Assembly: GCA_030012235.1 (NCBI GenBank)
Contig: JASCXY010000004.1
Span: 1 to 48,756, forward strand
DNA length: 48,756 nt
Origin: Balneolaceae bacterium ANBcel3
GTDB taxonomy: Bacteria; Bacteroidota; Rhodothermia; Balneolales; Natronogracilivirgulaceae
Direction: 5' to 3'
Position numbers and translations under genes: made by a program. The notes below the pieces were generated by a model. That model worked only from the letters and a program-made list of their open reading frames with translations. It had not been told where the DNA came from and did not search any database. This document shows positions 36,111-46,717 of this stretch, in pieces (positions within the stretch are counted from its first letter, which is position 1; the number at the start of each line of letters is the position of its first letter).

Positions 36111-37565
36111 TTAAGCGTTATCCTCAGCTTCTTTTTGGGCTTTGCGTTCTTCAAGTTCTTTTTCAATTTGAACCATCAACGTGTCTTTGAGCGGATACAG
36201 AAGCATCAGCAAGCCACCGATTATTCCAAATATGGCAGGATAAAAACTCATAAGAAGACGGATTCCAAGAATCGCCTCCTCGGTTTGTTCCACATTAGGT
36301 ACAAAGTTGTGCAATTCAAGCACCCATCCTACAAAAGCACCGCCAAGAGTGAGACCCAGTTTCAGTGCAAACAATGATGCGGCCATGATAAGTGCTGTTG
36401 CCCTTCGATTGAACTTCCATTCGCCATAATCCGCGGCATCGGTATATATAGCCCACTGGAGAACAGATACCGACCCAAAAAAGAACGAAACCAGGACATT
36501 CAGAAAGAATATAAGTAAGACCTGGGATGGGTCAACGAAGAAGAACAAAGCCGAGAAACCGGCGCTAAGCATCAGGAAATAGGAGTAAATATTCTTTTTA
36601 TCGATGCGCTTCGTAAACAGCTTGGTTGTTACAGCTCCGATCAATGTGGAAAAAGAACCTACCGTTACAAATGCAGAGGTAAAAATTGCATACGACAGCG
36701 GTATGGTCCAGCCAAACAGAGCGAGCTCTCCTTCACCCACATAGTATCGGAAATAGTAGGCTGTTGATGACCCCCTCATTACGATATAGGTAAGCTGGAA
36801 AAGTGTTGCTCCTGCAATTAGCATCCAGGGCTTATTCCGGATTAAATCCCCAAGGTCATGACTAACTTTATTTCGAACAACCTTGGCAGGGGTTACCCGT
36901 TCCCGGGTCATGAAAAACGTGGTCATCAGCAGAAGAGCAGCAAGCAGTCCATAAGCCACCATCGTCATTTGCCATCCCAGCGCTTCATTACCGCCGCCAA
37001 ATAGTTCCACCAGTGACAGAGTAGCAAAACCTACAATCAACTGACCTACAAATGCGGCCGCAAACCGATAAGAAGATACTTCGGTTCGCTCTGAAGAGTT
37101 CGGAGTAATGACTCCCATCAATGCGGCATAAGGAACATTCACAGCGGTGTACATCATGACCAAAAGAATGTAGGTCACATACGCATAGATCAACTTCCCG
37201 GAGCCGGCTAAATCCGGCACGGTAAATGTTAAGACACCTGCAACGGCAAGCGGTATAGCAAGACCCGCCAGATACGGCCTGTACTTTCCCCACCTGGATT
37301 CGGTACGATCGGCAATCATACCCATAATCGGATCGTTTACGGCATCCCAGACCCGGGTCACAAGCATCATCGTACCCATTGCTGCTGCTGACAATCCGAA
37401 AACATCCGTATAAAAAATGGGCAGAAAGAGGACAAACATCTGGAAATAGAGATTGGAGGCCATATCTCCAAGACTATATCCAAACTTTTCCTTGAAGGTA
37501 AGCCTGGGCCGTTCCAATTGCTCCCGGCTTATCCCCTCAATCGGGGTTGTTTCACTTTTTTCCAT
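36111..37565 (-). CDS. GPH-family (glycoside-pentoside-hexuronide) cation symporter, MFS
   Basis: The 484-residue, twelve-helix protein has the GPH landmarks in its first half: LGDMASNLYFQMFVLFLPIFY and LVTRVWDAVNDPIMGMIADRT followed by RWGKYRP. These hold the Asp residues that couple sugar uptake to sodium or protons. Family members such as XylP, MelB and UidB take up xylosides, melibiose and glucuronides. Its place between GH67 and GH10 suggests xylose or short xylo-oligosaccharides as substrate; which of them is not visible. The C-terminus is a charged cytoplasmic tail (EKELEERKAQKEAEDN). Confidence 0.9.
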   Translation of the reverse strand: MEKSETTPIEGISREQLERPRLTFKEKFGYSLGDMASNLYFQMFVLFLPIFYTDVFGLSAAAMGTMMLVTRVWDAVNDPIMGMIADRTESRWGKYRPYLAGLAIPLAVAGVLTFTVPDLAGSGKLIYAYVTYILLVMMYTAVNVPYAALMGVITPNSSERTEVSSYRFAAAFVGQLIVGFATLSLVELFGGGNEALGWQMTMVAYGLLAALLLMTTFFMTRERVTPAKVVRNKVSHDLGDLIRNKPWMLIAGATLFQLTYIVMRGSSTAYYFRYYVGEGELALFGWTIPLSYAIFTSAFVTVGSFSTLIGAVTTKLFTKRIDKKNIYSYFLMLSAGFSALFFFVDPSQVLLIFFLNVLVSFFFGSVSVLQWAIYTDAADYGEWKFNRRATALIMAASLFALKLGLTLGGAFVGWVLELHNFVPNVEQTEEAILGIRLLMSFYPAIFGIIGGLLMLLYPLKDTLMVQIEKELEERKAQKEAEDNA

Positions 37566-37665
37566 AATAATTTCACTAAGATTTTCTGTATCTGCTTCCT
37601 GTTTTTACGTATTTCCGGAAAAATTGACCATGAACTTCATTTGAGTAAAGATAAAAACAGAATGA

Positions 37666-37694
37666 GGTGCCGGCCATTCCGGGTGGCCAACACC
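37666..37694 (-). terminator. Hairpin between GH67 and GPH symporter genes
   Basis: GGTG/CACC (37666-37669, 37691-37694) and GGCCA/TGGCC (37672-37676, 37684-37688) form a two-part stem about 20 bases after the GH67 stop. On the minus strand TCATTCTGTTTTTATC follows. Partial terminator or processing stem. Confidence 0.45.
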
Positions 37695-37714
37695 GTTCTG
37701 CGAAAAACATCCTA

Positions 37715-39904
37715 TCAGTTATACCATGGATCTGGCACATGAATAATATTTTCCAGCTCTATGTAGTGCTGTAAATCGTGTTCCGGTTGCTCGTATTCTT
37801 CAGGAATAGGCATTCCGGAGAACGATTGAAAATAGAGCACACAGGAGTTCCGCCAGCGAACCGCATCTCTTTCCTGAATGCTGAGCAGGGCTTTTACATG
37901 CTCAAAACGTTCCTGATCAATGAGTCCTTCCAAAGAATCCCATGTTTCCTGCATCCATCGAACGGTTTCAACGCCTTTATAATATTTGTGTACCAATTCA
38001 TCCCACAGAATCCTTCCGGAATTCATCGGATGATCCCAGGGAACATGATGAAACCATAACAGGTAATCATCAGGAATTTTATTCAGGTCGCCGAATACAG
38101 CAGCAACCTCCGGATGGAATTGTTCAACGGCATTTGATCCGGTTTCGGTGCGATCATACCCGATACCCCATTCCGTTGCCTGATGATAATAGACCGCCGT
38201 CCAGTCCGCTCTCGGAAGATCTGCGGTCCATGGTGCAGGGCCATAATGATGACCTTGTGCATAAAGGTGCGTCAGACCCAGCGGCGACCGGTAATTTACA
38301 CCGGCTTCTTTGGATTCCATCATAATTTCTTTCATGGGCTCAATGACTTTTTCATCATTTGAGAACGTCATCCGTATCCACTCTTCGGCGAGTTCTTCCG
38401 CTCCCAGTGTATAATCCCAGGCCATTCGTCCGTAAGCATACCAGCTGGACTGTACAAACGGATGTCCCGTCCAATTCCGGTCGGTTCCGGGATTTATTAC
38501 TCCCGCCATTCCTGTATGCTCATAGTCAAATACTTCACCTGCGATGATTCTCCCCACGGTAGTTCCTTCTCCTTTTACCCGGGTATCATCTCTGAGAACC
38601 TCCTCATAGTAGGTTCCTTTATAGGCCAGATGAAAATTAAACCCAAAATACTCCTGTGTAATCTGCAGTTCGAGTATGGTATTTGTATTTGGAAGAGCTC
38701 CAAATAGCGGAGAAAAGGGCTCTCTGGGCTGGAAATCAATAGGTCCGTTTTTAACCTGAACCGTCACATTATCCATAAAACGGCCATCCAGAGGGAGAAA
38801 CTCATCATAAGCTTCACGAAAACGGTCTTCCTGTTCAGGATCATATACAAAAGCTCTCCAGATTACCAGTCCACCATGCGGCTCCAGTGCTCTGGCCAGC
38901 ACATTTGCCCCATCGGCATGATCCCTTCCATACCCGTGCGGCCCCGGCTGCCCCTCTGAGTCTGCTTTAACCAGGTATCCTCCAAAATCAGGGATATAAG
39001 AGTAGACCTTATCGGTAATTTCATTCCAAAACTCCTGCACTTCGGGATCCAGCGGATCGGCAGTATCCAGTCCGCCCAGCACTACTGGAGAATCAAAGAA
39101 TACCGATAAATAGACCTGAATCCCATATGGACGAAAAATATCTGCAAGGACGGCTACTTTTTCAAGAAACTGATCGGTCAGAATTTCCGGATTGGCATTT
39201 ACGTTATTAATGGCCGTACCGTTAATTCCCAATGAGGCATTAAAACGGGCATAGTCGGTATATCTCGGATGTTTATAGTCCGGAAGTGTGCCCCACTCCC
39301 AAAGCGACAGTCCGGCATATCCCCGCTCCACCAGGCGATCCAGGTTATCCCAGTGATTCACTGTTCTATGGCGTACCCTGGGAGCGCTTTTTACATCGAT
39401 CGATTCAATACTCTGCTCCGTCTGCAATTCCCTGAGCAGGTGAAATGCCCCATACAGGACACCGATGTCTTCGTTGGCTGCAATTACGGTCAGTTTGTTT
39501 CCGGAATGATCCATGCGTCTGATTAAGAACCCTTCAGGCCCTACTTCCTTTAGCGCATCCTCCAATTCCAGTGAAGAGATGATCTGTGAGTTAGATGGGG
39601 TTCCGGCGACTAGTGCTCCGTCGCTATTAATGCCGGAGCATACTTCAATCGGACGGTCAAGCAGTCCGCCAAGCCCCATTTTCAACTCGGATTTTGTGGC
39701 AGACATGGTTTCAGAAGAAGTTTCCAGAACCAGGTGTTGCAATTGATCTTTATACGACTGGCGCAATTCGTTGTCATTCACCTTGTCATACCTCAACCAC
39801 ATGCGATAACCGTCCTCGGCAAACGAGGATGGGGCTAGCATTAGAGAAATAAATAAAACGAGGGTTAAACGTTTAAATAAGGAATTAATAGGGATGTTTT
39901 TCAT
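37715..39904 (-). CDS. Alpha-glucuronidase, GH67, exported
   Basis: From ATG at 39904 the product is 729 residues with a clean signal peptide ([17 protein letters not shown]); an ATG at 39928 would add eight. GH67 catalytic regions are present: [11 protein letters not shown] with the proposed acid Glu (residue 317), [17 protein letters not shown] with Asp-390, and [10 protein letters not shown] with Glu-418 as the second base. The enzyme removes 4-O-methylglucuronate from the non-reducing end of aldouronic acids produced by GH10 xylanase. In Bacillus relatives it is cytoplasmic; here it must act in the periplasm or outside. It is 31 bases after the SDR gene in the same operon. Confidence 0.95.
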   Translation of the reverse strand: MKNIPINSLFKRLTLVLFISLMLAPSSFAEDGYRMWLRYDKVNDNELRQSYKDQLQHLVLETSSETMSATKSELKMGLGGLLDRPIEVCSGINSDGALVAGTPSNSQIISSLELEDALKEVGPEGFLIRRMDHSGNKLTVIAANEDIGVLYGAFHLLRELQTEQSIESIDVKSAPRVRHRTVNHWDNLDRLVERGYAGLSLWEWGTLPDYKHPRYTDYARFNASLGINGTAINNVNANPEILTDQFLEKVAVLADIFRPYGIQVYLSVFFDSPVVLGGLDTADPLDPEVQEFWNEITDKVYSYIPDFGGYLVKADSEGQPGPHGYGRDHADGANVLARALEPHGGLVIWRAFVYDPEQEDRFREAYDEFLPLDGRFMDNVTVQVKNGPIDFQPREPFSPLFGALPNTNTILELQITQEYFGFNFHLAYKGTYYEEVLRDDTRVKGEGTTVGRIIAGEVFDYEHTGMAGVINPGTDRNWTGHPFVQSSWYAYGRMAWDYTLGAEELAEEWIRMTFSNDEKVIEPMKEIMMESKEAGVNYRSPLGLTHLYAQGHHYGPAPWTADLPRADWTAVYYHQATEWGIGYDRTETGSNAVEQFHPEVAAVFGDLNKIPDDYLLWFHHVPWDHPMNSGRILWDELVHKYYKGVETVRWMQETWDSLEGLIDQERFEHVKALLSIQERDAVRWRNSCVLYFQSFSGMPIPEEYEQPEHDLQHYIELENIIHVPDPWYN

Positions 39905-39935
39905 GTAAAACCGATTATTATAAATCAAAAAAAGA

Positions 39936-40697
39936 TTAAAAACCTATGGAGTTTCCACCGTCTACCGGCAAGTTCACTCCGGTAATAAACTCCGAGGCAT
40001 CAGAAGCCAGAAAGAGAGCCGCATTCGCAATATCCTGAGGAACGCCCAGTTTACGCATGGGGGTACGGCTTATTACCTTATCCCGGCGTTCGGTATCGGC
40101 GTCAAATGCCCGCCTGGACATCGGGGTGTCAATAAAACCGGGGGCAATGGCATTCACGCGGACTCCTTCCGGAGAAAGATCCACGGCCATCGACCGTGTT
40201 AATCCCAGTATGGCGGATTTGGAAGCTGTGTAAGCACTTACTCCGGGAATACCGTAAATGGATGCCATCGAGGTTATCATGATGATGGAACCGCTTTTAC
40301 GCCGGGTCATAAAACGGGCCACTTCCCGTGTAAGAGCGAAGGCTCCGTTAAGATTGACCTGCAGAATCTTTTGAAACTCTTCATCCGTGACATCCAGCAT
40401 GGGCTTCTTCATATTGATGCCACAGTTATTCACTAATACATCAATAGGTCCATATTCCGACTCAATTCCTTCCACCAGGCCGGGTAACAACTCCAGATTA
40501 GTAATATCATTAACGATATAAGAAACCTGGCCTTCCATGCTGTCGGCCGCTTCTTTCAGTTTGTCTTCGGTCAAATCCGTGATGATTACATGGGCACCAA
40601 AACCGGCAAAAGCCCGGGCCATACACAGGCCCAGGCCACTACCGCCGCCAGTAATCAATACACGTTTATTTTTTATATCTGAGGTTAATTCAGCCAT
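39936..40697 (-). CDS. SDR-family oxidoreductase, likely acting on a sugar acid
   Basis: The 253-residue product is a classical short-chain dehydrogenase: the Rossmann motif [14 protein letters not shown] near residue 17, [10 protein letters not shown] near 91, catalytic Ser in [10 protein letters not shown], and YTASK near 155 with the Tyr and Lys. The C-terminus [14 protein letters not shown] is the usual substrate-loop end. Asp after the second strand (ITDLTED) suggests NAD rather than NADP preference. Context between xylA and GH67 suggests a sugar or uronate-pathway step, such as a fructuronate/mannonate-type reductase. The family alone cannot tell; 5-keto-gluconate reductase and other roles are possible. 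Confidence 0.85.
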   Translation of the reverse strand: MAELTSDIKNKRVLITGGGSGLGLCMARAFAGFGAHVIITDLTEDKLKEAADSMEGQVSYIVNDITNLELLPGLVEGIESEYGPIDVLVNNCGINMKKPMLDVTDEEFQKILQVNLNGAFALTREVARFMTRRKSGSIIMITSMASIYGIPGVSAYTASKSAILGLTRSMAVDLSPEGVRVNAIAPGFIDTPMSRRAFDADTERRDKVISRTPMRKLGVPQDIANAALFLASDASEFITGVNLPVDGGNSIGF

Positions 40698-40763
40698 AAA
40701 GTAAAACGAGGTAATTAGATTAAATACTTACATACGGAGCACAAACCTCCGTTTTATTCATAA

Positions 40764-42116
40764 TCAGGAGTAACGATTGATGATATTCTCAAACAACTCC
40801 TGTTTTCCACTGATTTGCTTGGGCTCTCCATTTTTAATGGCAATTTGACGAAGATCATCCATAGAAAGAGCACCTTCTTCAAACTCTTTTCCTTTTCCGG
40901 AATCGAAAGAAGCATATCGTTCTTTACGAAGCTTTGGATACGGTGAGTTGGAAAGCAGGTTATCCGCAGCAATCAGAGCTTTGGCAAACGTATCCATACC
41001 ACCGATATGCGCATGGAAAAGATCATCGAGATCTGTAGAGTTTCTTCGAAGTTTGGCGTCAAAGTTCACACCACCTCCCTGAAGTCCACCGGACTCAAGA
41101 AGAACCAGCATGGCTTCGGTAACCTCAAAGTGGTTGACCGGGAATTGATCGGTATCCCATCCATTTTGATAATCACCTCTGTTGGCATCCACACTGCCCA
41201 GCATTCCGGCATCTGCGGCAACCTGCAGTTCATGCTGGAAGGTATGATTAGCCAGTGTAGCATGATTCACCTCAATATTGATCTTGAAGTCTTTATCAAG
41301 GCCATAGTGACGCAGGAAACCAACCACTGTCGCAGAATCAAAATCATACTGGTGCTTGGTCGGCTCAGCCGGCTTGGGCTCTACAAAGAATGTTCCTTTG
41401 AATCCCTGTGCACGTGCATAGTCTTTTGCCATATGAAGAAAACGGGCAAGATGGTCAATTTCCCGCTTCATATTGGTATTGAGAAGCGACATATAGCCCT
41501 CTCTTCCACCCCAGAACACATAGTTTTCGCCATTCAATGCGATAGTTGCATCGAGGGCACGCTTCACTTGTGCACCGGCATAGGCAACAACATCAAAATT
41601 CGGATTTGTAGCTGCACCATTCATGAATCGCGGGTTTGAAAACAGATTCGCTGTTCCCCAAAGAAGCTTCACTCCGGACTCTTTTTGTTTTTCTGCGGCA
41701 TAATCAACCATTGCTTGCAGGCGTCGCTCGCTCTCCTCAATGGTGTCCCCCTCATCTACTACATCCACATCATGAAAACAGTAATACGGAGCCCCCAGTT
41801 TGGTAATAAACTCGAATGCAGCATCCATTTTTTCTTTAGCTGCCTGAACAGGGTCACTGCTTTTTCCCCACGGGAAGTTTCTCGGTCCCCAGCCAAATGG
41901 ATCGTTTCCGGTATCACACAAGGTATGCCAGTAAGCAACCGCAAACTTAAAATGCTCTTTCATGGTTTTGCCGGCAACCACCTTATTTTCGTCATAATAA
42001 CGAAATGCCATCGGATTATCTGTTTCCGGACCTTCAAATGCAATTTTTCCGATACCTTTAAAATATTCCTTGTCTCCAATAACTACGTTACCAGAGGATT
42101 TCGCTTCTTTACCCAT
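40764..42116 (-). CDS. xylA: Xylose isomerase
   Basis: The 450-residue length is that of the class II xylose isomerases with an N-terminal extension. Key elements: [15 protein letters not shown] with the catalytic His-115, [38 protein letters not shown] with the metal-binding Glu, and [18 protein letters not shown]. It interconverts D-xylose and D-xylulose using two divalent metal ions in the cytoplasm. It lies 25 bases after xylB and 66 before the SDR gene, all on one strand, so it is in the same transcript. Confidence 0.97.
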   Translation of the reverse strand: MGKEAKSSGNVVIGDKEYFKGIGKIAFEGPETDNPMAFRYYDENKVVAGKTMKEHFKFAVAYWHTLCDTGNDPFGWGPRNFPWGKSSDPVQAAKEKMDAAFEFITKLGAPYYCFHDVDVVDEGDTIEESERRLQAMVDYAAEKQKESGVKLLWGTANLFSNPRFMNGAATNPNFDVVAYAGAQVKRALDATIALNGENYVFWGGREGYMSLLNTNMKREIDHLARFLHMAKDYARAQGFKGTFFVEPKPAEPTKHQYDFDSATVVGFLRHYGLDKDFKINIEVNHATLANHTFQHELQVAADAGMLGSVDANRGDYQNGWDTDQFPVNHFEVTEAMLVLLESGGLQGGGVNFDAKLRRNSTDLDDLFHAHIGGMDTFAKALIAADNLLSNSPYPKLRKERYASFDSGKGKEFEEGALSMDDLRQIAIKNGEPKQISGKQELFENIINRYS

Positions 42117-42141
42117 AATGTTATCTTTTATTTTAGATTTA

Positions 42142-43620
42142 TTATTTCAACAAATTTTCTTTCCAGCGGCCATAGCTTTCAGCATATGCTTCCGTTAACG
42201 AAGATTCCGGTTTGAAGTGATCCAGCATCTCCAGATGCATAAATGCTTCGTCAAAATTCGCATACAGCCCGGCTCCAACGGCTGCTCCACGGGCTGCTCC
42301 CTGTGAACCGTCCGTATCAAAAAGCTGAAGATCCGCTCCGGTAGTGTGAATAAATACTTCACGGAAAACCGGACTCAGAAACATATTGGCTCGTCCGGCT
42401 TTAATTGTTTTCATCTGCATGCCCATTTCCTGCATGATTTCCATACCATAGGCAAGGGCATAAACAATTCCTTCCTGTCCGGCACGGAATAAATGCCGAT
42501 GGTCGTGGCGATTAAATGAAAGTCCCTGAATGGATGCACCCGGTTCCCGGTTATTCAGTATCCTTTCGGCACCATTTCCAAAAGGATATACACAAACACC
42601 TTCCGAACCGGCCGGAATTTCTGCAGCCATATCGTCCATTTCCTTATACGAGAGCACTCCGCCGGTCATATTCTTTTTCGTCCAGCTATTGAGAATTCCG
42701 GTGCCGTTTACACAGAGAAGTACACCATACCGGGGATTATCCGCAGAATGATTCACATGTACAAATGGATTTACCCTGGACTGCGAGTCGTATGCCGGTG
42801 TATCCATTACTCCGTAGACAACTCCACTTGTACCGGCCGTGGCAGCAATTTCGCCCGGATGCAGTACATTAAGAGAAAACGCATTGTTGGGCTGATCTCC
42901 GGCCCGGTAGGTCACCGGTATACCGGATGGAATTCCCAACTCAGAGGAAGCTTTAGAAGAAACAAGACCCTGTTCCCCAAAAACCGGCTTCTGATCAGCC
43001 AGCAATGCTTCATCCATATCCCAGTGCTCCAACAGAGAACGCGCGATATCATTCTCAGGAAAATCCCATAAGATTCCCTCAGACAAACCGGTTGAGGTGG
43101 TTGAGATCTCATCTGTCAGCTTCATCGCCACATAATCTCCCGGGAGCATCATCTTGTAAATTTTGGCGTAGGTCTCCGGTTCGTTTTCTTTTACCCAACG
43201 CATTTTTGCGGCCGTAAAGTTACCGGGGGAGTTCAGAAAACGAGACAAACAATACTCTTCTCCAAGCGCACGAAACGCTTTATCTCCAATTTCTGCAGCC
43301 CGGCTGTCACACCAAATAATCGATGGACGCAAAACGTTTTTATCCCGGTCCACGAGTACCAGCCCATGCATCTGGTAAGTAACCCCCACTGCCCGAACCT
43401 GTTTCATGGCATCCGGCTGCTTCTTTGCCAATTTGGACGACGCCTGTTTAATATTTTCCCACCAGTCTTCCGGTTTCTGCTCGGCCCAGCCCGGCTGTGG
43501 TGCAGACATAGCCATCTCCGTTTCCGGCCAGGTAGCACTGGCTGCAATTTTTCCACTTTCTACGTCCATCAGCGCCGCTTTAACCGACGAACTACCAATA
43601 TCATATCCTATTACAAACAT
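42142..43620 (-). CDS. xylB: Xylulokinase
   Basis: The 492-residue product is an FGGY-family kinase: [19 protein letters not shown] at the N-terminus (phosphate-binding), [13 protein letters not shown] and IIWCDSRA with the catalytic-type Asp near residue 100, and a C-terminal nucleotide-binding lobe ([20 protein letters not shown]). It phosphorylates D-xylulose to xylulose 5-phosphate, feeding the pentose phosphate pathway. It is the first gene of the xylan cluster. Upstream, the 736-base spacer carries palindromes that may control it. Confidence 0.95.
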   Translation of the reverse strand: MFVIGYDIGSSSVKAALMDVESGKIAASATWPETEMAMSAPQPGWAEQKPEDWWENIKQASSKLAKKQPDAMKQVRAVGVTYQMHGLVLVDRDKNVLRPSIIWCDSRAAEIGDKAFRALGEEYCLSRFLNSPGNFTAAKMRWVKENEPETYAKIYKMMLPGDYVAMKLTDEISTTSTGLSEGILWDFPENDIARSLLEHWDMDEALLADQKPVFGEQGLVSSKASSELGIPSGIPVTYRAGDQPNNAFSLNVLHPGEIAATAGTSGVVYGVMDTPAYDSQSRVNPFVHVNHSADNPRYGVLLCVNGTGILNSWTKKNMTGGVLSYKEMDDMAAEIPAGSEGVCVYPFGNGAERILNNREPGASIQGLSFNRHDHRHLFRAGQEGIVYALAYGMEIMQEMGMQMKTIKAGRANMFLSPVFREVFIHTTGADLQLFDTDGSQGAARGAAVGAGLYANFDEAFMHLEMLDHFKPESSLTEAYAESYGRWKENLLK

Positions 43621-43886
43621 AGTTTTTTAAAATCGTTATCAGATTCAAACACAAGAACGAACTTTTTAATACATGAAGGTGAATGATAAGAAAACATGCA
43701 TTAAAAACCATCATGCACGGTGATTTTTTCTCCCAAAATTTCCCAAATTTTGAACAACATTAAGAACAACCTTTGTCTTTTTTTCCAGATATCAAACAAA
43801 AGAATCCTTTTTCGCAATCCAAAAACGAAATAATTGTTTCTGTAAAAAGATCACTGCCAAGTGATCCGCCCGAAGCTTTATGCCTT

Positions 43887-43903
43887 TTAAAAAGCGTTTT
43901 TAA
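43887..43903. promoter_or_regulatory. 17-bp near-palindrome upstream of xylB, candidate operator
   Basis: TTAAAAA and TTTTTAA arms are exact inverted repeats around a central GCG. The plan (AT arms, CG centre) resembles LacI-type operators and the palindrome at 28297. A TAGTTTTG box follows directly at 43904-43911 on the plus strand. It lies about 270 bases before xylB. Confidence 0.35.
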
Positions 43904-43953
43904 TAGTTTTGCCTTCTTGAATGCTGTTTACTAATTTGCCTGCAGCTTTTTTG

Positions 43954-44064
43954 AATGGTTACTCCCTTTTTAATACCATTAAAATGACTTTCTCAAACTA
44001 TCGCTAGTTTTGGGTTTAAATATTTGCTCTTACTTTGCACAAACGAGCACGAAGAGTAACCATT
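43954..44064. repeat. Pair of 11-bp inverted repeats, 100 bases apart
   Basis: AATGGTTACTC (43954-43964) and its exact reverse complement GAGTAACCATT (44054-44064) have centres exactly 100 bases apart. Two plus-strand promoter-like boxes lie nearby or between. Possibly paired binding sites of a dimeric regulator that loops DNA. Confidence 0.5.
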
Positions 44065-44356
44065 GATACTGCACCCTGTTTTCTGTGGCTGACAGTTTTT
44101 TTTTCAATATTACACACCCAACTTAGATTTTTGTGACAGGCACATTGAAATATGTCAGAATCCAACCAACTCCGTTCTGAATCTCCAAAATCATGTCTCA
44201 TAAAATGATTATCATCCCGGAATTCAACCATATTTCTTTGTGTGGATGGCTGGATAATCCTGTCCCTATTTCAGCTGCCTGCTAAAAAACTGTTAAAGCC
44301 ATGCAGTATCTTCACCAAATAGTACTTCTCATTACTTCTCTTTTTAACTTTCTTAG

Positions 44357-46702
44357 ATGAAACCACTACGTCTTATAGCACCCAGCCTTTTATTGATTTC
44401 AGCCTGTCTGTTGTGTTTCGAAATTCTTGCAACACGCATTTCTTCAGTAATCTTTGTCAACAGCTACGCTTTTTTCATTCTCTCTCTTTCAGTACTTGGC
44501 CTTGGAGCCGGTGGAATCCTTGCATACTACCGTCTCTCTGGTATATCGGAAGACCGGGTTCTTTCCGATATCGCTCCAAAGTTACTGCTGGCACTTGCTG
44601 TATCTAAACTTGTTTTTGTTTTAGCTGTACCTTCCATCCCTGCCATAACGCAACCCGTTTTCTTCTTTTTCCTGCTATTTATTCCTTTTTTCCTGGCAGG
44701 AATCTTCTATGCAGTAGTATTCAAGAACTTTGCCCGAAGCAGTTTTTTGATTTATGCTTCGGATTTATCCGGAGCAGCGATCGGCTCTCTGATGGCCATT
44801 GCTGCTATTACCTTTCTTGGGCCTATTAACAGCATCCTGCTGCTTTTTATTCTCATTACCACCTGTGCCATGAGGTTTTGGATCGGCTCCTGGCCCGGAA
44901 TACGAAAAACCCTGGCATATGGACTCTCAGCAATCGCCTGTATGTTCCTCTTTCTCAATGGAAGTAATACCCTTACCGGCCCCATACCGATTGGTTATTT
45001 TCCAGAAAAGGACTTTTACCATGTTTATTCGGATCCCTCTGTTACCTCCACCATCATGGAAAGCAGATGGAGCGTTTTCGGACGATCAGACCTTGTATCT
45101 CACAGCCATCAGGACATGGTTCGTCATCTTTTTGTTGATGGAGCAGCAGGAAGCCAAATGTATCGCTTTAACGGCGATATATCCAATGCGGATGTCATGC
45201 TTCAGAATATGCTTCTTGCTTTTTCAAGTACCACGCCGCTTCTGTTTCTGGAAGAAGATGAACGGGAACACATGCTGGTCATCGGCCCCGGAGGTGGAAA
45301 AGAGGTTCTGGCCGGCCTTATTTCAGGAGTAAAACACATAACGGGTGTTGAGATAAATGCCGACTTTGTCGGACTGGTTGAGGATCACAGCGATTTTAAC
45401 GGAGGCATCTACACAGACCTCCCCAATGTTGATATCCACGTCATGGAAGGCCGTCAGTATGTACGAAGTACGGAATCCAGATATGATATTATAAAGATGG
45501 TCTTACCCTCTACTCAACAAGTACAGCACATAGAAAACTATGCATTGGCCGAGAATTATTTGCTGACCGTTGAAGCATTGGAAGATTATCTAAACATCTT
45601 AAAACCAAAGGGAAGTCTCATCTTCACCGTATATAATGAGTGGGAACTTAAACGACTGGTTTTGACCGCTATTAAAGCTTTGGAAAACACAGGAGTCGCC
45701 ATCTCAACGACTCCTCTCCACTTTAAAATTCTGGAGGATCCCTATGCTCCTACACTGGTCATACGCAAGCAGCCGTTCTACCCCGAAGAAATTGCAGACC
45801 AGATGGAAACTATCCGTCAGTTTCCATCTCATATCCCCCGCTTTACATATTATCCATACCTGTGGGATCAACTTGAGGAAAGCAGAGTCAATCGTTTTAT
45901 GATGCATATACAAAACCAAACGGCTTCTATCAATAACCTCATCTCCATGCAGCCTTTTGACATCGCTCCTGTATATGATGACAGCCCTTATTTCTATAAA
46001 ATAGAAAAAGGGATTCCCGCACATTTTCAACAGCTTTTTGCAGCACTGCTTGGATTTAACTTCCTGGTAGTTTTTGTACCCTACTTTCTGATTCGCGGAA
46101 AAAGAACCACAAAAAAGCTGCCCCCGGTCACAAGAGCAACGGTGTTAAGGCCATTGCTAATTTTTTCGATGCTGGGACTGGGTTTCATGGTTCTGGAAGT
46201 TTCTCTGTTTCAAAAACTGGTACTCTATCTCGGCACTCCCACTGTTTCGCTTTCTATCTTGCTGAGTTCTCTTTTAGCCGGAATGGGACTTGGAAGTTTC
46301 TTCTCTTCACGTTTGTTTGCTGAACATCACATAAAAAGGCTTAATACAGCCGCACTGCTGGTGTGTATCTGCTCGACGATTGCCATATTCCTTTATCCCT
46401 GGATTTTAGATCAATTACTGGCCTATAATACCTGGGTTCGAGCACTGACTGCGTTTTTCTTATTGCTTCCACTTGGGTTTCTGCTCGGAATGCCTTTTCC
46501 ATCTGCATTAAAGTTCCTTTCAGAAAAAAATATGGAAACGATTATCCCCTGGATGTATGGAGTGAATGGTGCCATGTCTGTTCTGGGATCGGTTGTCGCT
46601 GTTATCTTATCCATGTTATGGGGTTTTACTCCCGCTTTTTTCATAGGAATTTTGTGTTATACCACCATATTTCTTGCCACTTTTAAGCACTCTGAAGAGT
46701 GA
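44357..46702 (+). CDS. Polytopic membrane protein with spermidine-synthase-like domain
   Basis: The 781-residue protein has a hydrophobic N-terminal third with about six helices (LLISACLLCFEILATRISSVI, then FFILSLSVLGLGAGGILAYY). A soluble central domain near residues 310-430 carries a methyltransferase-like fold (VIGPGGGKEVLAG, then ITGVEINADFV and ADFVGLVEDHSDF). Six or more helices follow at the C-terminus (LLIFSMLGLGFMVLEVSLFQ). Related multi-helix proteins are annotated as spermidine synthases. However, where aminopropyltransferases have a catalytic Asp in a D-x-x-D-P motif after the YD-I-I strand, this one reads YDIIKMVLPSTQQ. Polyamine synthesis is thus doubtful. The start ATG at 44357 fits the first helix. 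Confidence 0.75.
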   Translation: MKPLRLIAPSLLLISACLLCFEILATRISSVIFVNSYAFFILSLSVLGLGAGGILAYYRLSGISEDRVLSDIAPKLLLALAVSKLVFVLAVPSIPAITQPVFFFFLLFIPFFLAGIFYAVVFKNFARSSFLIYASDLSGAAIGSLMAIAAITFLGPINSILLLFILITTCAMRFWIGSWPGIRKTLAYGLSAIACMFLFLNGSNTLTGPIPIGYFPEKDFYHVYSDPSVTSTIMESRWSVFGRSDLVSHSHQDMVRHLFVDGAAGSQMYRFNGDISNADVMLQNMLLAFSSTTPLLFLEEDEREHMLVIGPGGGKEVLAGLISGVKHITGVEINADFVGLVEDHSDFNGGIYTDLPNVDIHVMEGRQYVRSTESRYDIIKMVLPSTQQVQHIENYALAENYLLTVEALEDYLNILKPKGSLIFTVYNEWELKRLVLTAIKALENTGVAISTTPLHFKILEDPYAPTLVIRKQPFYPEEIADQMETIRQFPSHIPRFTYYPYLWDQLEESRVNRFMMHIQNQTASINNLISMQPFDIAPVYDDSPYFYKIEKGIPAHFQQLFAALLGFNFLVVFVPYFLIRGKRTTKKLPPVTRATVLRPLLIFSMLGLGFMVLEVSLFQKLVLYLGTPTVSLSILLSSLLAGMGLGSFFSSRLFAEHHIKRLNTAALLVCICSTIAIFLYPWILDQLLAYNTWVRALTAFFLLLPLGFLLGMPFPSALKFLSEKNMETIIPWMYGVNGAMSVLGSVVAVILSMLWGFTPAFFIGILCYTTIFLATFKHSEE

Positions 46703-46717
46703 GGCTTGCACTCTTTT
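46695..46717 (+). terminator. Terminator overlapping the stop codon of the membrane-protein gene
   Basis: AAGAGTG (46695-46701) pairs with CACTCTT (46709-46715) around a seven-base loop, with TT and later TTTTTG downstream. The stem includes the stop codon TGA at 46700-46702. Short, so moderately supported. Confidence 0.5.

Larger units (their letters stand above)
43621..44356. other. Long intergenic regulatory spacer between xylB and the divergent membrane-protein gene
   Basis: This 736-base AT-rich stretch has no convincing gene; a 71-codon minus-strand frame (44016-44231) matches nothing I recognise. It contains inverted repeat AAAATTT/AAATTTT (43735-43751), hairpin GATCACT/AGTGATC (43849-43866), the near-palindrome at 43887-43903, and an 11-bp inverted pair at 43954/44054. 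It must hold promoters in both directions. TAGTTTTG occurs at 43904-43911 and 44005-44012 on the plus strand, both matching TAnnTTTG. Confidence 0.55.

Noticed and set aside
44016-44231. 71-codon minus-strand open frame in the xylB upstream spacer
   Set aside because: No recognisable domain, odd composition, no ribosome-binding site, and it overlaps promoter-like boxes and the right inverted repeat.
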